NCBI RefSeq assembly: GCF_001742305.1
Contig: NZ_MJAT01000002.1
Coordinates: forward strand, 62,001-126,000
Source of the DNA: Desulfuribacillus stibiiarsenatis
GTDB taxonomy: Bacteria > Bacillota > Bacilli > Desulfuribacillales > Desulfuribacillaceae
Direction of reading: 5' to 3'
DNA: 64,000 bases
Under the pieces are notes generated by a model. The model was not told the DNA's origin and searched no databases. It saw nothing but the letters and a program-made list of their open reading frames with translations. Below, one piece after another: positions 26,146-34,279 of the stretch (positions within the stretch are counted from its first letter, which is position 1; the number at the start of each line of letters is the position of its first letter). The translations under genes and the position numbers were made by a program.

Positions 26146-26676
26146 TTCAAAGCCCCCTTCAATTGTTTACACTTAAATAGTTTTGTAAGCATGTCTCAAA
26201 CCTTAACGTATCTTTAAAAGAATTCATGATTTCAGTGTTTCTTGTTGAAAAACATTTTCATAGAACCTTCTTAAGATTTGTGACATTTGTCTACCTAGAC
26301 TTCATTATAAAGAAATACAGTATTGTATCCTATCAGCAAATAACCTACTTTTTGACGTTTATCACTAAGGAATATACCTATCGTTATATAAGGAAAAACC
26401 CTAGTTATGCTGATTCGATAAGGATTTATACGCATAAAAATAAGACTTATCCCCGAACTAGCCGAATATTAAGTCTTATTATATCGATTCTATTATTCAT
26501 AATTGATAGGCTATTTCAATCTATCTATAACATAATCTTCAATATTGCATCACAATTTCTTCCATTACAGTTACACAATACTATCTTCATACTTTCTTCA
26601 ATTTCAAGTATGAATTTTCGTCATTGCCATCATTGTAATTGATTCATTGTAATTTACAACATGTTATTTGCAATTA
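26146..26676. other. AT-rich gene-free region upstream of the Mo enzyme
   Basis: About 530 bp of very AT-rich DNA. A 138-codon plus-strand frame here has no ribosome site and repetitive aromatic/Ile composition, so I reject it. The stretch must contain the promoter of the oxidoreductase operon, but I found no convincing -35/-10 pair. One hairpin is present (26439-26480). Confidence 0.5.
26439..26480 (-). terminator. Probable terminator of the ACT-PFL operon
   Basis: AATAAGACTTA (26439-26449) pairs with TAAGTCTTATT (26470-26480), followed on the minus strand by TTTTATG. It lies about 200 nt beyond the PFL gene stop. Confidence 0.5.
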
Positions 26677-28038
26677 CTAATTCGTTAATGCTTGAATCGG
26701 CGCAGGAATTCTTCCACCACGGCGGATAATCTTCTCACTTGAGTATTGGCTTACTTCCATAATCGGTGCTCTACCCAGTAGACCTCCGAATTCAACCATT
26801 TCTCCAGCTTTCTTCCCCGCTACTGGAATAATACGAACAGCTGTTGTCTTCTTATTAATCATTCCAATCGCCGATTCATCTGCAATGATCCCAGAGATTG
26901 TAGTTGGTGCAGTATCGCCAGGAACTGCAATCATATCTAGACCAACGGAGCACACACACGTCATTGCCTCTAGCTTACTGAGAGTGAGAGCTCCTTTTTC
27001 CACTGCTGCAATCATACCATTGTCTTCGCTTACTGGAATGAAAGCACCGCTGAATCCACCGGCATGGGAAGTAGCCATTGAGCCACCCTTTTTCACGGCA
27101 TCATTCATTAGTGCAAGTGCCGCTGTTGTACCAGGTACTCCGCAGACTTCTACTCCAATCTCTTCTAAAATCTCCGCTACACTATCTCCCGTAGCATTCG
27201 TAGGCGCAAGTGATAAATCCACAATACCAAATGGAGCGTTTAAGCGATCTGCAGCTAAGCGACCCACCAGCTCCCCTGCACGGGTGATTTTGAAGGCGGT
27301 CTTCTTAATTACATTTGCCACTTCTGTTAAATCTGCATCTGGGTACTTCTTCAGTGCATGAAGAACTACACCCGGCCCGCTAACTCCAACGTTGATTACA
27401 ACATCTGGTTCACCTTCTCCGTGGAACGCACCTGCCATAAATGGATTATCCTCTGGAGCGTTACAGAACACTACCAATTTCGCACAAGCAAGGCTATTCT
27501 GATCCTTCGATGCTTCGGAAGCTTTAATAATCGTCTCACCTACAAGGGCAATTGCATCCATGTTAATACCCGCCTTCGTGGTAGCTACGGATATAGAAGC
27601 ACAGACTCTTTCAGTCGAGCTTAATGCTTCTGGTAACGAAAGAATCAGGTTGCGCTCATCATTTGTCATTCCTTTATGTACAAGAGCAGAGAATCCACCA
27701 ATGAAATCAATCCCCAAAGTCTTAGCAGCTCGATCTAGGGTCTTAGCGATTTCTACGTAATCGCTAGAAGAGAATTTCACTCCGACACTTGCGATTGGTG
27801 TAATAGAGATTCTTCTATTGATAATAGGAATCCCAATTTCTCTTTGAATCTTATCAGCCACTGCTTTCAAATCCGCTGCTTTTGTTGTTATTTTCTGATA
27901 TATATTCTCTTGGAACAGTTGTACATCTGGGTGCGCACAATCTTTAAGGCTTATTCCCATTGTTACCGTACGTATATCTAAATTCTCCATCTCAACCATG
28001 CGGATGGTTTCCATAATCTCCTGAAAAGCTAAACTCAC
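26677..28038 (-). CDS. PFL/UPF0210 family protein (DUF711)
   Basis: A 453-residue protein of the DUF711/UPF0210 family, recognised by full length and the Gly-rich segments [18 protein letters not shown] and [15 protein letters not shown]. Structurally the family is related to glycyl-radical-type barrels, but no reaction is known. The start is GTG 28038 with AAAGGGG upstream. It follows an ACT-domain gene, a pairing widely conserved in Bacillota, which suggests the ACT protein senses an amino acid and regulates this one. Confidence 0.88.
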   Translation of the reverse strand: MSLAFQEIMETIRMVEMENLDIRTVTMGISLKDCAHPDVQLFQENIYQKITTKAADLKAVADKIQREIGIPIINRRISITPIASVGVKFSSSDYVEIAKTLDRAAKTLGIDFIGGFSALVHKGMTNDERNLILSLPEALSSTERVCASISVATTKAGINMDAIALVGETIIKASEASKDQNSLACAKLVVFCNAPEDNPFMAGAFHGEGEPDVVINVGVSGPGVVLHALKKYPDADLTEVANVIKKTAFKITRAGELVGRLAADRLNAPFGIVDLSLAPTNATGDSVAEILEEIGVEVCGVPGTTAALALMNDAVKKGGSMATSHAGGFSGAFIPVSEDNGMIAAVEKGALTLSKLEAMTCVCSVGLDMIAVPGDTAPTTISGIIADESAIGMINKKTTAVRIIPVAGKKAGEMVEFGGLLGRAPIMEVSQYSSEKIIRRGGRIPAPIQALTN

Positions 28039-28110
28039 AATGTTACCCCTTTCTTATTCACAGATTCAACTTGATTCTTTTTAGAGAACCCCGAATCGTT
28101 TTGAAATCAT

Positions 28111-28398
28111 TTAGATACGATGCATGAAATTAAAAATGTCCTCATGCTGCAAACGAATCTTTAGCCCCATCTCGTCTTCTAATGGTTTAAACTGAGCACT
28201 TAGCGCTTCCGTGTCGCCTTGGAAGTCCTTAATATCTACGACCATCACCATTGTAAAGAAGTCTTGCATGATAGTCTGGCTAATATCGAGTATATTTACA
28301 TCATTTTTCGCTAAAATTGCTGTGACCTTTGCAATAATCCCCTTTTGGTCTTGTCCAATAACACTTACTACAACACGATTGCCTTTTGTATGATTCAC
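28111..28398 (-). CDS. ACT domain protein (UPF0237)
   Basis: A 95-residue protein made of two tandem ACT-type halves, with VVVSVIGQDQKGIIAKVTAI at the start and ISQTIMQDFFTMVMVVDI after it, typical of UPF0237 proteins. ACT domains bind amino acids or related effectors. The start is GTG 28398, with AGGAG about 11 nt upstream. It is first in a two-gene operon with the PFL protein. Confidence 0.88.
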   Translation of the reverse strand: MNHTKGNRVVVSVIGQDQKGIIAKVTAILAKNDVNILDISQTIMQDFFTMVMVVDIKDFQGDTEALSAQFKPLEDEMGLKIRLQHEDIFNFMHRI

Positions 28399-28486
28399 TC
28401 AAATAACGCTCCTTTGGTATTTAATAAATTCTTATAATATAAAAAATTTCGCCTTTTTTGTCAAGGTCTATTGTAATACTGTCTAC

Positions 28487-28879
28487 TTATTTCGTACAAT
28501 AGAATTGCGCCTTAAGTTCTGTTAGTGCTTGATCTAAATTTCCTAATAAGATGTGAATATCTTGTTCGGATGCCTGATCAATATGTATACCACCAGTGAT
28601 GACAATATTCTTCTGCAATACTCGCGCAAGATCATCACCGATTTTCGTAATAATTTCACCTTCTTTATGGGGTACGATGACTAACAGTGATGTTGAGGCG
28701 CTTGGCTTGTTAGGGTCTTTCATGCTGGGATGATACTGTGATAAGCAGACCGCTCCGATATGAGGCTTTGTACCTCCAGCTATACATACATATAAATCCT
28801 CGCCTATGTTTTGCCCTAATATTTCAATACAATAAGGCTTTTCGCCTATTTGAACAAAATAGTCCCATCTTTTATTCAT
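28487..28879 (-). CDS. Small protein, possibly LpdD/PAC4-like
   Basis: About 130 residues, soluble, with an alpha-beta pattern: GEDLYVCIAGGTKPHIGAV, then a charged linker, SLLVIVPHKEGEI and VITGGIHIDQAS. This resembles the LpdD-like prenyl-flavin chaperone or proteasome-assembly-chaperone fold, but I hold that loosely. The start at 28879 has GAGG 5 nt upstream; the longer frame to 28951 would run into the divergent gene. Its start is only 28 bp from the start of the divergent DUF2225 gene, so each promoter must lie inside the other gene. Confidence 0.55.
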   Translation of the reverse strand: MNKRWDYFVQIGEKPYCIEILGQNIGEDLYVCIAGGTKPHIGAVCLSQYHPSMKDPNKPSASTSLLVIVPHKEGEIITKIGDDLARVLQKNIVITGGIHIDQASEQDIHILLGNLDQALTELKAQFYCTK

Positions 28880-28907
28880 ACATACCTCACATAAGGGAGT
28901 GCTTAGA

Positions 28908-29624
28908 ATGGAGAAACAACAAGTCAGCCCTCTATACCAAGTGTCTTTCACTTGTCCTAATTGTACCTATAATTTCATGTCAAGTAAAGTTCGGACCAGC
29001 TTTATCAAAACGCAAAAGACAGATACTGATTTCTGTATCCATTATGCGGGTGTGAATCCTGATTTCTATCTTGTCCGTGTGTGCCCATGTTGCGGGTTTT
29101 CTTTTACAGACAATTTCAAAGCTAGGTTTACTCCAGTAGTTCAGCAGCGAATCGAAAATTTGATTACGAAGAAATGGAATCATAAGGATTACAGGGGAGA
29201 AAGAAGCCTACAAGACGCACTTACTGTATACAAAATCGCTCTATTATGTGCGCAACTCTTAGATGAAAGCGATGTGGTAATTGGCGGCTTATGCTTCAAA
29301 ATCGCTTGTTTCTACCGCTTTCAAGAAGATACGGAACAAGAATTGCGTTTCTTGCAAAATGCCCTCGATTGTTACATGGAGTTCTTCCAAAACGAATCGA
29401 ATGTGCAGGTTGATGAAGCGAAGATGATCTATCTCATGGCTGAGCTACAGAGGCGACTCGGCGATTATCGCGGTGCTATCAAGTGGTTCGATAGAGTCAT
29501 TAAAGATAAATCGATTACAAATATTGCGATTATTAAGAAAGCCCGTGAACAATGGCAGGTTGCCAAGGAGCAGTTAAAAGAATTAGAAACAACAAGTCAT
29601 CCAAATGTAGATTCTGCAACATAA
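28908..29624 (+). CDS. DUF2225 protein with N-terminal zinc ribbon
   Basis: A 238-residue protein. Near the N-terminus CPNC and CPCC form a four-Cys zinc site, followed by the DUF2225 segment and a helical, TPR-like C-terminal half (about 95-220) with MAELQRRLGDYRGAIKWFDR. DUF2225 proteins are common in spore formers; their function is unknown. ATG 28908 is chosen because AAGGGAG lies 8 nt upstream; the GTG at 28899 overlaps that site. It is a single-gene unit followed by imperfect tandem repeats and a strong terminator. Confidence 0.82.
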   Translation: MEKQQVSPLYQVSFTCPNCTYNFMSSKVRTSFIKTQKTDTDFCIHYAGVNPDFYLVRVCPCCGFSFTDNFKARFTPVVQQRIENLITKKWNHKDYRGERSLQDALTVYKIALLCAQLLDESDVVIGGLCFKIACFYRFQEDTEQELRFLQNALDCYMEFFQNESNVQVDEAKMIYLMAELQRRLGDYRGAIKWFDRVIKDKSITNIAIIKKAREQWQVAKEQLKELETTSHPNVDSAT

Positions 29625-29683
29625 GTACTGATAATTCTACAACATGAGGACTGAAAATCTATATTATAAGTACTGAAAAAGGA
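29617..29683. repeat. Three imperfect 22-nt tandem repeats
   Basis: Three units starting at 29617, 29640 and 29662 share the pattern ACAT-A-GTACTGA-AAT-CTA with substitutions. The first unit covers the stop codon of the DUF2225 gene and the third runs into the terminator stem. Confidence 0.6.
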
Positions 29684-29700
29684 GCCTAGTGGCTCCTTTT
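29677..29700. terminator. Bidirectional terminator
   Basis: AAAAGGAGCC (29677-29686) pairs perfectly with GGCTCCTTTT (29691-29700) around TAGT. It serves the DUF2225 gene and the convergent dapL. Confidence 0.85.
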
Positions 29701-29738
29701 CTAATCTCATTGACTTAAATTTAGAATTAAAACTCAAA

Positions 29739-30980
29739 CTAAAATTCAAATTCTACATCTGTTAAACGGCATCTAATTTCTTCGATTACCTTCTTCTCCG
29801 CTGCTTCACCTTTTGCTTGGAATGTTACTGAGAAACGGATGAAGTTACCTGCGTCATCCCAAGGTACAGTAGAGATCAACTTTTCCGTAATTAAATACTG
29901 GCAGAATTCTTCTGCAGATGCAAAGCTTCTTCCACCTTTAATGCCCTTTGGAATTGCTACATATAAGTAGAAAGAACCTTTCGGCTTTTTCACTTGGAAT
30001 CCGATTTCGTTTAGTACATCTACTAACATATTATGACGACGAGAGTATTTCTCGGAAATCTTTTCTGTGATTTCTGGGTTTTGCAATCCATACATGGCCG
30101 CCTTTTGGATTGGAATAAACTGCCCAGAATCATTATTATCCTTTACCGTCGCGAATGCTTTTACTACCAGTTCATTACCAGCAACAAAAGCCATACGCCA
30201 TCCTGTCATATTGTACGCCTTCGATAAAGAATGAATTTCTACTCCTACTTCTTTCGCACCTTCTACCGATAAGAAACTCAGTGGTTTTTCACCATCGAAT
30301 GTTAATGCCGCGTATGCCGAGTCAGAAATTACGATAATATCGTTTGCTTTCGCAAATTGTACGATCTTCTCATAGAATTCCTTGGTAGCGCTTGCACCTG
30401 TAGGGTTGTTCGGATAGTTAATATATAGTAGCTTTGCGCGTTTTTTCTGATCTTCTGTCAATGAATCGATGTCTGGTAAGAAGTTATTCTCAGCAGTTAA
30501 TGGCAGGTTCACAACTTCTCCACCTAACCATTTCGTATGTGTTCCCATCACTGGATAACCAGGAACTGTCATAATTGTAATGTCACCTGGATTGATAAAT
30601 GCAGCTGGCATCATAGCTAGGGCCGGCTTAGAACCAATCGCGTGGTTAACTTCCTTCTCTGGATCGATACCTGTCACACCAAACACCTTTTCAAGGTATT
30701 GTGCTGCAGCTACTTTAAACTCTGCTACACCATTATCAGCATACCCTCTGTTCTCAGGCTTTGCTGCTTCTTCTGCAAGCGTTCTAACGATTCCTTCGTC
30801 AGCCATTTCGTCAGGTTCGCCAACACCCATATCAATCAGTTCTACATCAGGATGAGCTTTCTTCGCTGCTGCTTTCGCACGCTTAATTTTCTCAAACTTA
30901 TAAAGAACTGTATCCTTACCAAATTGATTACCACCAATACGATCTGCAAACAGTTGTTGAATGAAGCTATCAGACATCAT
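29739..30980 (-). CDS. dapL: LL-diaminopimelate aminotransferase
   Basis: A 413-residue PLP-dependent fold-type I aminotransferase. SLSKAYNMTGWRMAF holds the PLP lysine, NYPNNPTGA the conserved Asn, and the N-terminal DMGVGEPDEMAD the family-specific start. DapL converts tetrahydrodipicolinate directly to LL-diaminopimelate for lysine and peptidoglycan synthesis, a shortcut common in anaerobes. Two ATGs are adjacent (30980 and 30977); AGGAGG is 4 nt from the first and 7 nt from the second, so the second may be used. An upstream 67-codon frame without a ribosome site is not regarded as a gene. Confidence 0.92.
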   Translation of the reverse strand: MMSDSFIQQLFADRIGGNQFGKDTVLYKFEKIKRAKAAAKKAHPDVELIDMGVGEPDEMADEGIVRTLAEEAAKPENRGYADNGVAEFKVAAAQYLEKVFGVTGIDPEKEVNHAIGSKPALAMMPAAFINPGDITIMTVPGYPVMGTHTKWLGGEVVNLPLTAENNFLPDIDSLTEDQKKRAKLLYINYPNNPTGASATKEFYEKIVQFAKANDIIVISDSAYAALTFDGEKPLSFLSVEGAKEVGVEIHSLSKAYNMTGWRMAFVAGNELVVKAFATVKDNNDSGQFIPIQKAAMYGLQNPEITEKISEKYSRRHNMLVDVLNEIGFQVKKPKGSFYLYVAIPKGIKGGRSFASAEEFCQYLITEKLISTVPWDDAGNFIRFSVTFQAKGEAAEKKVIEEIRCRLTDVEFEF

Positions 30981-31125
30981 ATTACCTCCTAAAATATTTT
31001 AAAATAATTCTATGTAATTTTTCATACTCATTATCATACCTAAAACTTGTACAATTCGTAAAGTGATTTGAAGACATTTGCAAAATTTTACGTAAATCTT
31101 CTTTAATTTGTTCTTTTTCTAACAT

Positions 31126-31179
31126 TTGTATGTGTAAAGAAGATTGTACGTATAATGAAGATTGTACGTATAAAAAAAA
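31126..31179. repeat. Three 18-bp tandem repeats
   Basis: Units at 31126-31143, 31144-31161 and 31162-31179, consensus TTGTACGTATAATGAAGA; the second and third share 12 identical leading bases, the first is more diverged. The array lies between dapL and the hydrogenase protease gene and runs into the terminator of the latter. Confidence 0.75.
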
Positions 31180-31195
31180 CACCATGTAGGTGTTT
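31177..31195 (-). terminator. Terminator of the hydrogenase maturation gene
   Basis: On the minus strand AAACACC pairs with GGTGTTT around TACAT and is followed by eight T, in total a strong intrinsic terminator 40 nt past the gene. Confidence 0.8.
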
Positions 31196-31210
31196 ATCTC
31201 ATAATTCTCT

Positions 31211-31246
31211 TTCTTTATATTTCTTTATATTTCTTTATATTTCTTT
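31211..31246. repeat. 10-bp tandem repeat across a stop codon
   Basis: TTCTTTATAT occurs three times in perfect tandem (31211-31240), plus a partial fourth copy. It spans the stop codon of the hydrogenase maturation protease gene at 31235. Confidence 0.85.
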
Positions 31247-31702
31247 CTCCCATTCACGAAGAATTGCTTCTGCACGTTGAAGAATCTCTGGCATAGACTG
31301 CGCGATTGGATCCGATAATTCTGTTCCCCATTCTAGTGAACCTGGCTGAACACCTAAGAGAATTAGTTTTTCCGGATACATGCCACGGAATTTCGCTAAT
31401 CCGAGTAGCTCTTGTAGGGTCCCTTGATGTGTAGAAAGTCTTATTCCAGTATATAGAGGTACTTCATCATCTTCGATTTGTACAATTGTTCCTGGTTCTT
31501 CATCGGCATTTATCGCATCAATGATTAATAGCTTGTCTGCACGCTCAATAAACTCTAATAATTTCAGTCCATCGCAAGCTCCGTCTATTAGTTCAATCGA
31601 TTCGTGCCAATTTTGCTCCATCAGTTGATAGATTGCCTTGACTCCTAATCCCTCATCTGTACAAAGAGTATTGCCTATCCCCATTGCTATAATATTTGTC
31701 AT
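31235..31702 (-). CDS. Hydrogenase maturation endopeptidase (HyaD/HybD family)
   Basis: A 155-residue protease that trims the C-terminus of the [NiFe] hydrogenase large subunit after nickel insertion. IGNTLCTDEGLGVKAI near the start and LIIDAINADEEPGT carry the acidic nickel-binding residues, and LSTHQGTL the conserved His. Its expected substrate, the 16-residue extension after DPCLACAVH, is encoded at 32.5 kb. It is downstream of the hydrogenase genes, separated by a hairpin at 31774-31801. The last codons lie in a 10-bp tandem repeat. Confidence 0.9.
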   Translation of the reverse strand: MTNIIAMGIGNTLCTDEGLGVKAIYQLMEQNWHESIELIDGACDGLKLLEFIERADKLLIIDAINADEEPGTIVQIEDDEVPLYTGIRLSTHQGTLQELLGLAKFRGMYPEKLILLGVQPGSLEWGTELSDPIAQSMPEILQRAEAILREWEKEI

Positions 31703-31773
31703 AATTCACCTCTACGTTTACCTATTCTACTCATTTCCAACGCCTATAACAATAACCATATCATGGTAGCATA

Positions 31774-31801
31774 AATCTCCCATTTCTGCAAATGGGAGAT
31801 T
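31774..31801 (-). other. Perfect 12-bp hairpin within the hydrogenase operon
   Basis: AATCTCCCATTT (31774-31785) and its complement (31790-31801) enclose CTGC, 49 nt after the cytochrome b stop and 72 nt before the protease start. The T-run on the minus strand is poor, so it may set different mRNA levels for structural and maturation genes. Confidence 0.65.
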
Positions 31802-31849
31802 CACGTTTACTTCGTATAGTACTTATACTATTAATTTGACTACTAAACT

Positions 31850-32530
31850 TTACTTATGGTCCGCATCGTGTGTTTCTTCTGTCTTGTATCCTGTGATAAT
31901 AGAAGAAGTCGCGCCACTCTTGCTTAAGAAGTCATGTCTTAATGCAGTATACAAGTGAGCTACTATGAATAGTACGAATGACCATGCTAACATATGGTGC
32001 AGAACTCTAGTATTGACTGAGTTACTCATCATACTAGCAAACCAAGACGTAATATCATATAAAAAGCCCGTTGTATAAATTTCGGCCTGCATCGTTAACC
32101 CTGTCAAGATAATGAAGAACGAACCAACCCAGATAAAGAATAGATAACTAATCTCTGCTAACGGATTGTGACCAGTGAAGTGCGGCTCTTCCTTCTTAAT
32201 AAATAAGTAGAATAGAATCACATCTTTAAGGCCGATCCACCATTCCTTTTTCCAAAACTTAATCTTCGCATACTGATTCCCCGCAAAGAACCAATAGAAT
32301 CGGAACAGTAAGTTCGCGATAAACACATATGCTGTTACAAAATGTACGAATCGTGCAGTACCCATCACAAAATAATCATTGGCTTCAGTTCCTGGAGCAT
32401 GAAGAAACGGGTTGTAGATGAAGTATCCTGTTGCCAGTAATACTACGATACATAACGCGTTCACCCAGTGGAAAAATCGAACTGGTAGCTCCCAGACGTA
32501 TACATCCTTTTTTAATCCATTGTTTGTCAT
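31850..32530 (-). CDS. Ni/Fe-hydrogenase b-type cytochrome subunit
   Basis: A 226-residue integral membrane diheme cytochrome b with about four helices. VRFFHWVNALCIVVLLATGY carries the first heme histidine and RVLHHMLAWSFVLFIVAHLY others. It passes electrons from the hydrogenase small subunit to menaquinone. ATG 32530 is preferred over the upstream TTG because AGGAG is 9 nt away. It is 12 nt from the large-subunit stop, in the order small, large, cytochrome b. Confidence 0.92.
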   Translation of the reverse strand: MTNNGLKKDVYVWELPVRFFHWVNALCIVVLLATGYFIYNPFLHAPGTEANDYFVMGTARFVHFVTAYVFIANLLFRFYWFFAGNQYAKIKFWKKEWWIGLKDVILFYLFIKKEEPHFTGHNPLAEISYLFFIWVGSFFIILTGLTMQAEIYTTGFLYDITSWFASMMSNSVNTRVLHHMLAWSFVLFIVAHLYTALRHDFLSKSGATSSIITGYKTEETHDADHK

Positions 32531-32542
32531 TTGCAACCACTC

Positions 32543-34279
32543 CTAACGTATAACATTAACTTGAGTGATTTCGCGCTTCTCTTTATCAACTAAGTGAACT
32601 GCACATGCTAAGCATGGGTCAAATGAGTGGATTGTACGGATAACTTCTAATGGTTGATGTGGATCTGCCATAGGAGTTCCGATTAGTGCTGCTTCATACG
32701 CACCACGCGCACCGTTTAAGTCTCTTGGTGAAGCATTCCATGTAGATGGAACTACCGCTTGATAGTTCTTAATCTTCTGATCTTCTATTACGATGTAATG
32801 AGCTAAACCACCACGAGGAGCCTCAGTCCAACCTACCCCTTGTAATGTCTTGCCAGCTCTATGCCATGTGCTAGGATCGAACTTCGTCTTATCAAACGTA
32901 ACTGTATCTCCAGCCTTAATATTTGCAACTAAAGCATTGAAGGTATCTTTCAAACGATTGACTAACAGCTTCGTCTCTAAACCACGAGCAGCCGTTCTAC
33001 CTAATGTAGACATAAGTGCTGTTAATGGAACATCGAGAGTACCTGCTGCCCAATCTGTAACTTCCTTAACTTCCTTAACGCCCTTCGCATATCCTACTAA
33101 AATACGCGCTAAAGGCCCTACTTCTACTGCATGACCCTTCCAACGAGGAGCCTTATTCCAAGTATAAGGCCTTGTCATATCTAATTCCTTGTATGACTTA
33201 GGACCAGTGTAATCGAATGTTGTCTCTCCAGCCCATGGGTGTTTACCAACGCCCGGCTTATCATCAGAGTACTTCAACCATGTAAAGTCAACAAACTCTT
33301 GTATATGCTCAGGATCGGTTAAACTTACCTCGTGAACCGTTGAAAGGTCACCATTTAAGATTACTCCACTTGGGAATAGGTAGGAATCTGTATCACGGAT
33401 GTCTTTACCTGGTGCAGCGAAATCACCAAATGTCATGTAGTTTCCAATTCCCTTACCATATGTCCAATCCTTGTAGAAGGATGCAATCGCCATAAGGTCA
33501 GGAATGTACATTTGCTCAACCACTTGAATCGCTTTGTTAATTAAGCGTTCTACTTGGTTTAACTTCTCTGTGTTAATTGCGTTGTCGCTATTGATATCAA
33601 TCGCGCTCGCAACACCACCAACTACATAGTGTGGATGCGGGTTCTTACCACCGAAAATCGTGTGAATCTTAACAATATCCTTCTGCCACTCAAGCGCCTC
33701 TAAGTAGTGCGTTACAGCAAGTAAGTTTACTGCCGATGGTAATTTGTATGCTGGGTGACCCCAATATGCATTTGAGAAGATACCTAATTGTCCGCTTTCT
33801 ACGAAAGACTTTAGACGATTCTGTACATCACGGAAATACCCTGGAGAAGAATTCGGCCAGCTAGAAATGCTTTGCGCAATTTGGCTAGTTTCGTTCGGAT
33901 CAGCGCTTAACGCACTTACCACGTCAACCCAGTCTAACGCATGTAAATGATAGAAGTGAACCACATGGTCATGAACATATTGCGTTAAGTTCATGATATC
34001 ACGGATTAAGCTTGCATTCTTAGGAATACGAATATCTAACGCATCTTCCACAGCACGAAGAGATGCTAATGCGTGAACTGTTGTACAAACACCACAGATA
34101 CGTTGTACATATGCCCAAGCATCACGTGGGTCACGCCCTACAAGGATTTGCTCTAGACCACGAATCATTGTTCCTGAACTAAGGGCATCGCCAATAACAT
34201 TGTTCTCATTTACATCAATTTCTACACGAAGGTGACCTTCGATTCTTGTAATAGGATCTATGACAACTCTTTGTGACAT
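32543..34279 (-). CDS. [NiFe] hydrogenase large subunit
   Basis: A 578-residue catalytic subunit of a membrane-bound group 1-type uptake hydrogenase. RICGVCTTVHA near residue 62 and C-terminal DPCLACAVH supply the four cysteines of the NiFe centre. The sixteen residues after the His would be removed by the maturation protease encoded downstream. Its ATG overlaps the small-subunit stop by one base (TAATG). The enzyme oxidises H2 on the outer face of the membrane and so supplies electrons for respiration. Confidence 0.95.
   Translation of the reverse strand: MSQRVVIDPITRIEGHLRVEIDVNENNVIGDALSSGTMIRGLEQILVGRDPRDAWAYVQRICGVCTTVHALASLRAVEDALDIRIPKNASLIRDIMNLTQYVHDHVVHFYHLHALDWVDVVSALSADPNETSQIAQSISSWPNSSPGYFRDVQNRLKSFVESGQLGIFSNAYWGHPAYKLPSAVNLLAVTHYLEALEWQKDIVKIHTIFGGKNPHPHYVVGGVASAIDINSDNAINTEKLNQVERLINKAIQVVEQMYIPDLMAIASFYKDWTYGKGIGNYMTFGDFAAPGKDIRDTDSYLFPSGVILNGDLSTVHEVSLTDPEHIQEFVDFTWLKYSDDKPGVGKHPWAGETTFDYTGPKSYKELDMTRPYTWNKAPRWKGHAVEVGPLARILVGYAKGVKEVKEVTDWAAGTLDVPLTALMSTLGRTAARGLETKLLVNRLKDTFNALVANIKAGDTVTFDKTKFDPSTWHRAGKTLQGVGWTEAPRGGLAHYIVIEDQKIKNYQAVVPSTWNASPRDLNGARGAYEAALIGTPMADPHQPLEVIRTIHSFDPCLACAVHLVDKEKREITQVNVIR

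Noticed and set aside
26226-26642. 138-codon plus-strand frame in the gene-free region
   Set aside because: No ribosome site, composition follows the AT-rich DNA (Ile, Phe, Tyr, Ser), and it overlaps a terminator hairpin.
30982-31185. 67-codon minus-strand frame upstream of dapL
   Set aside because: No ribosome site; it starts within a tandem repeat, whose reading produces the repeated N-terminus.
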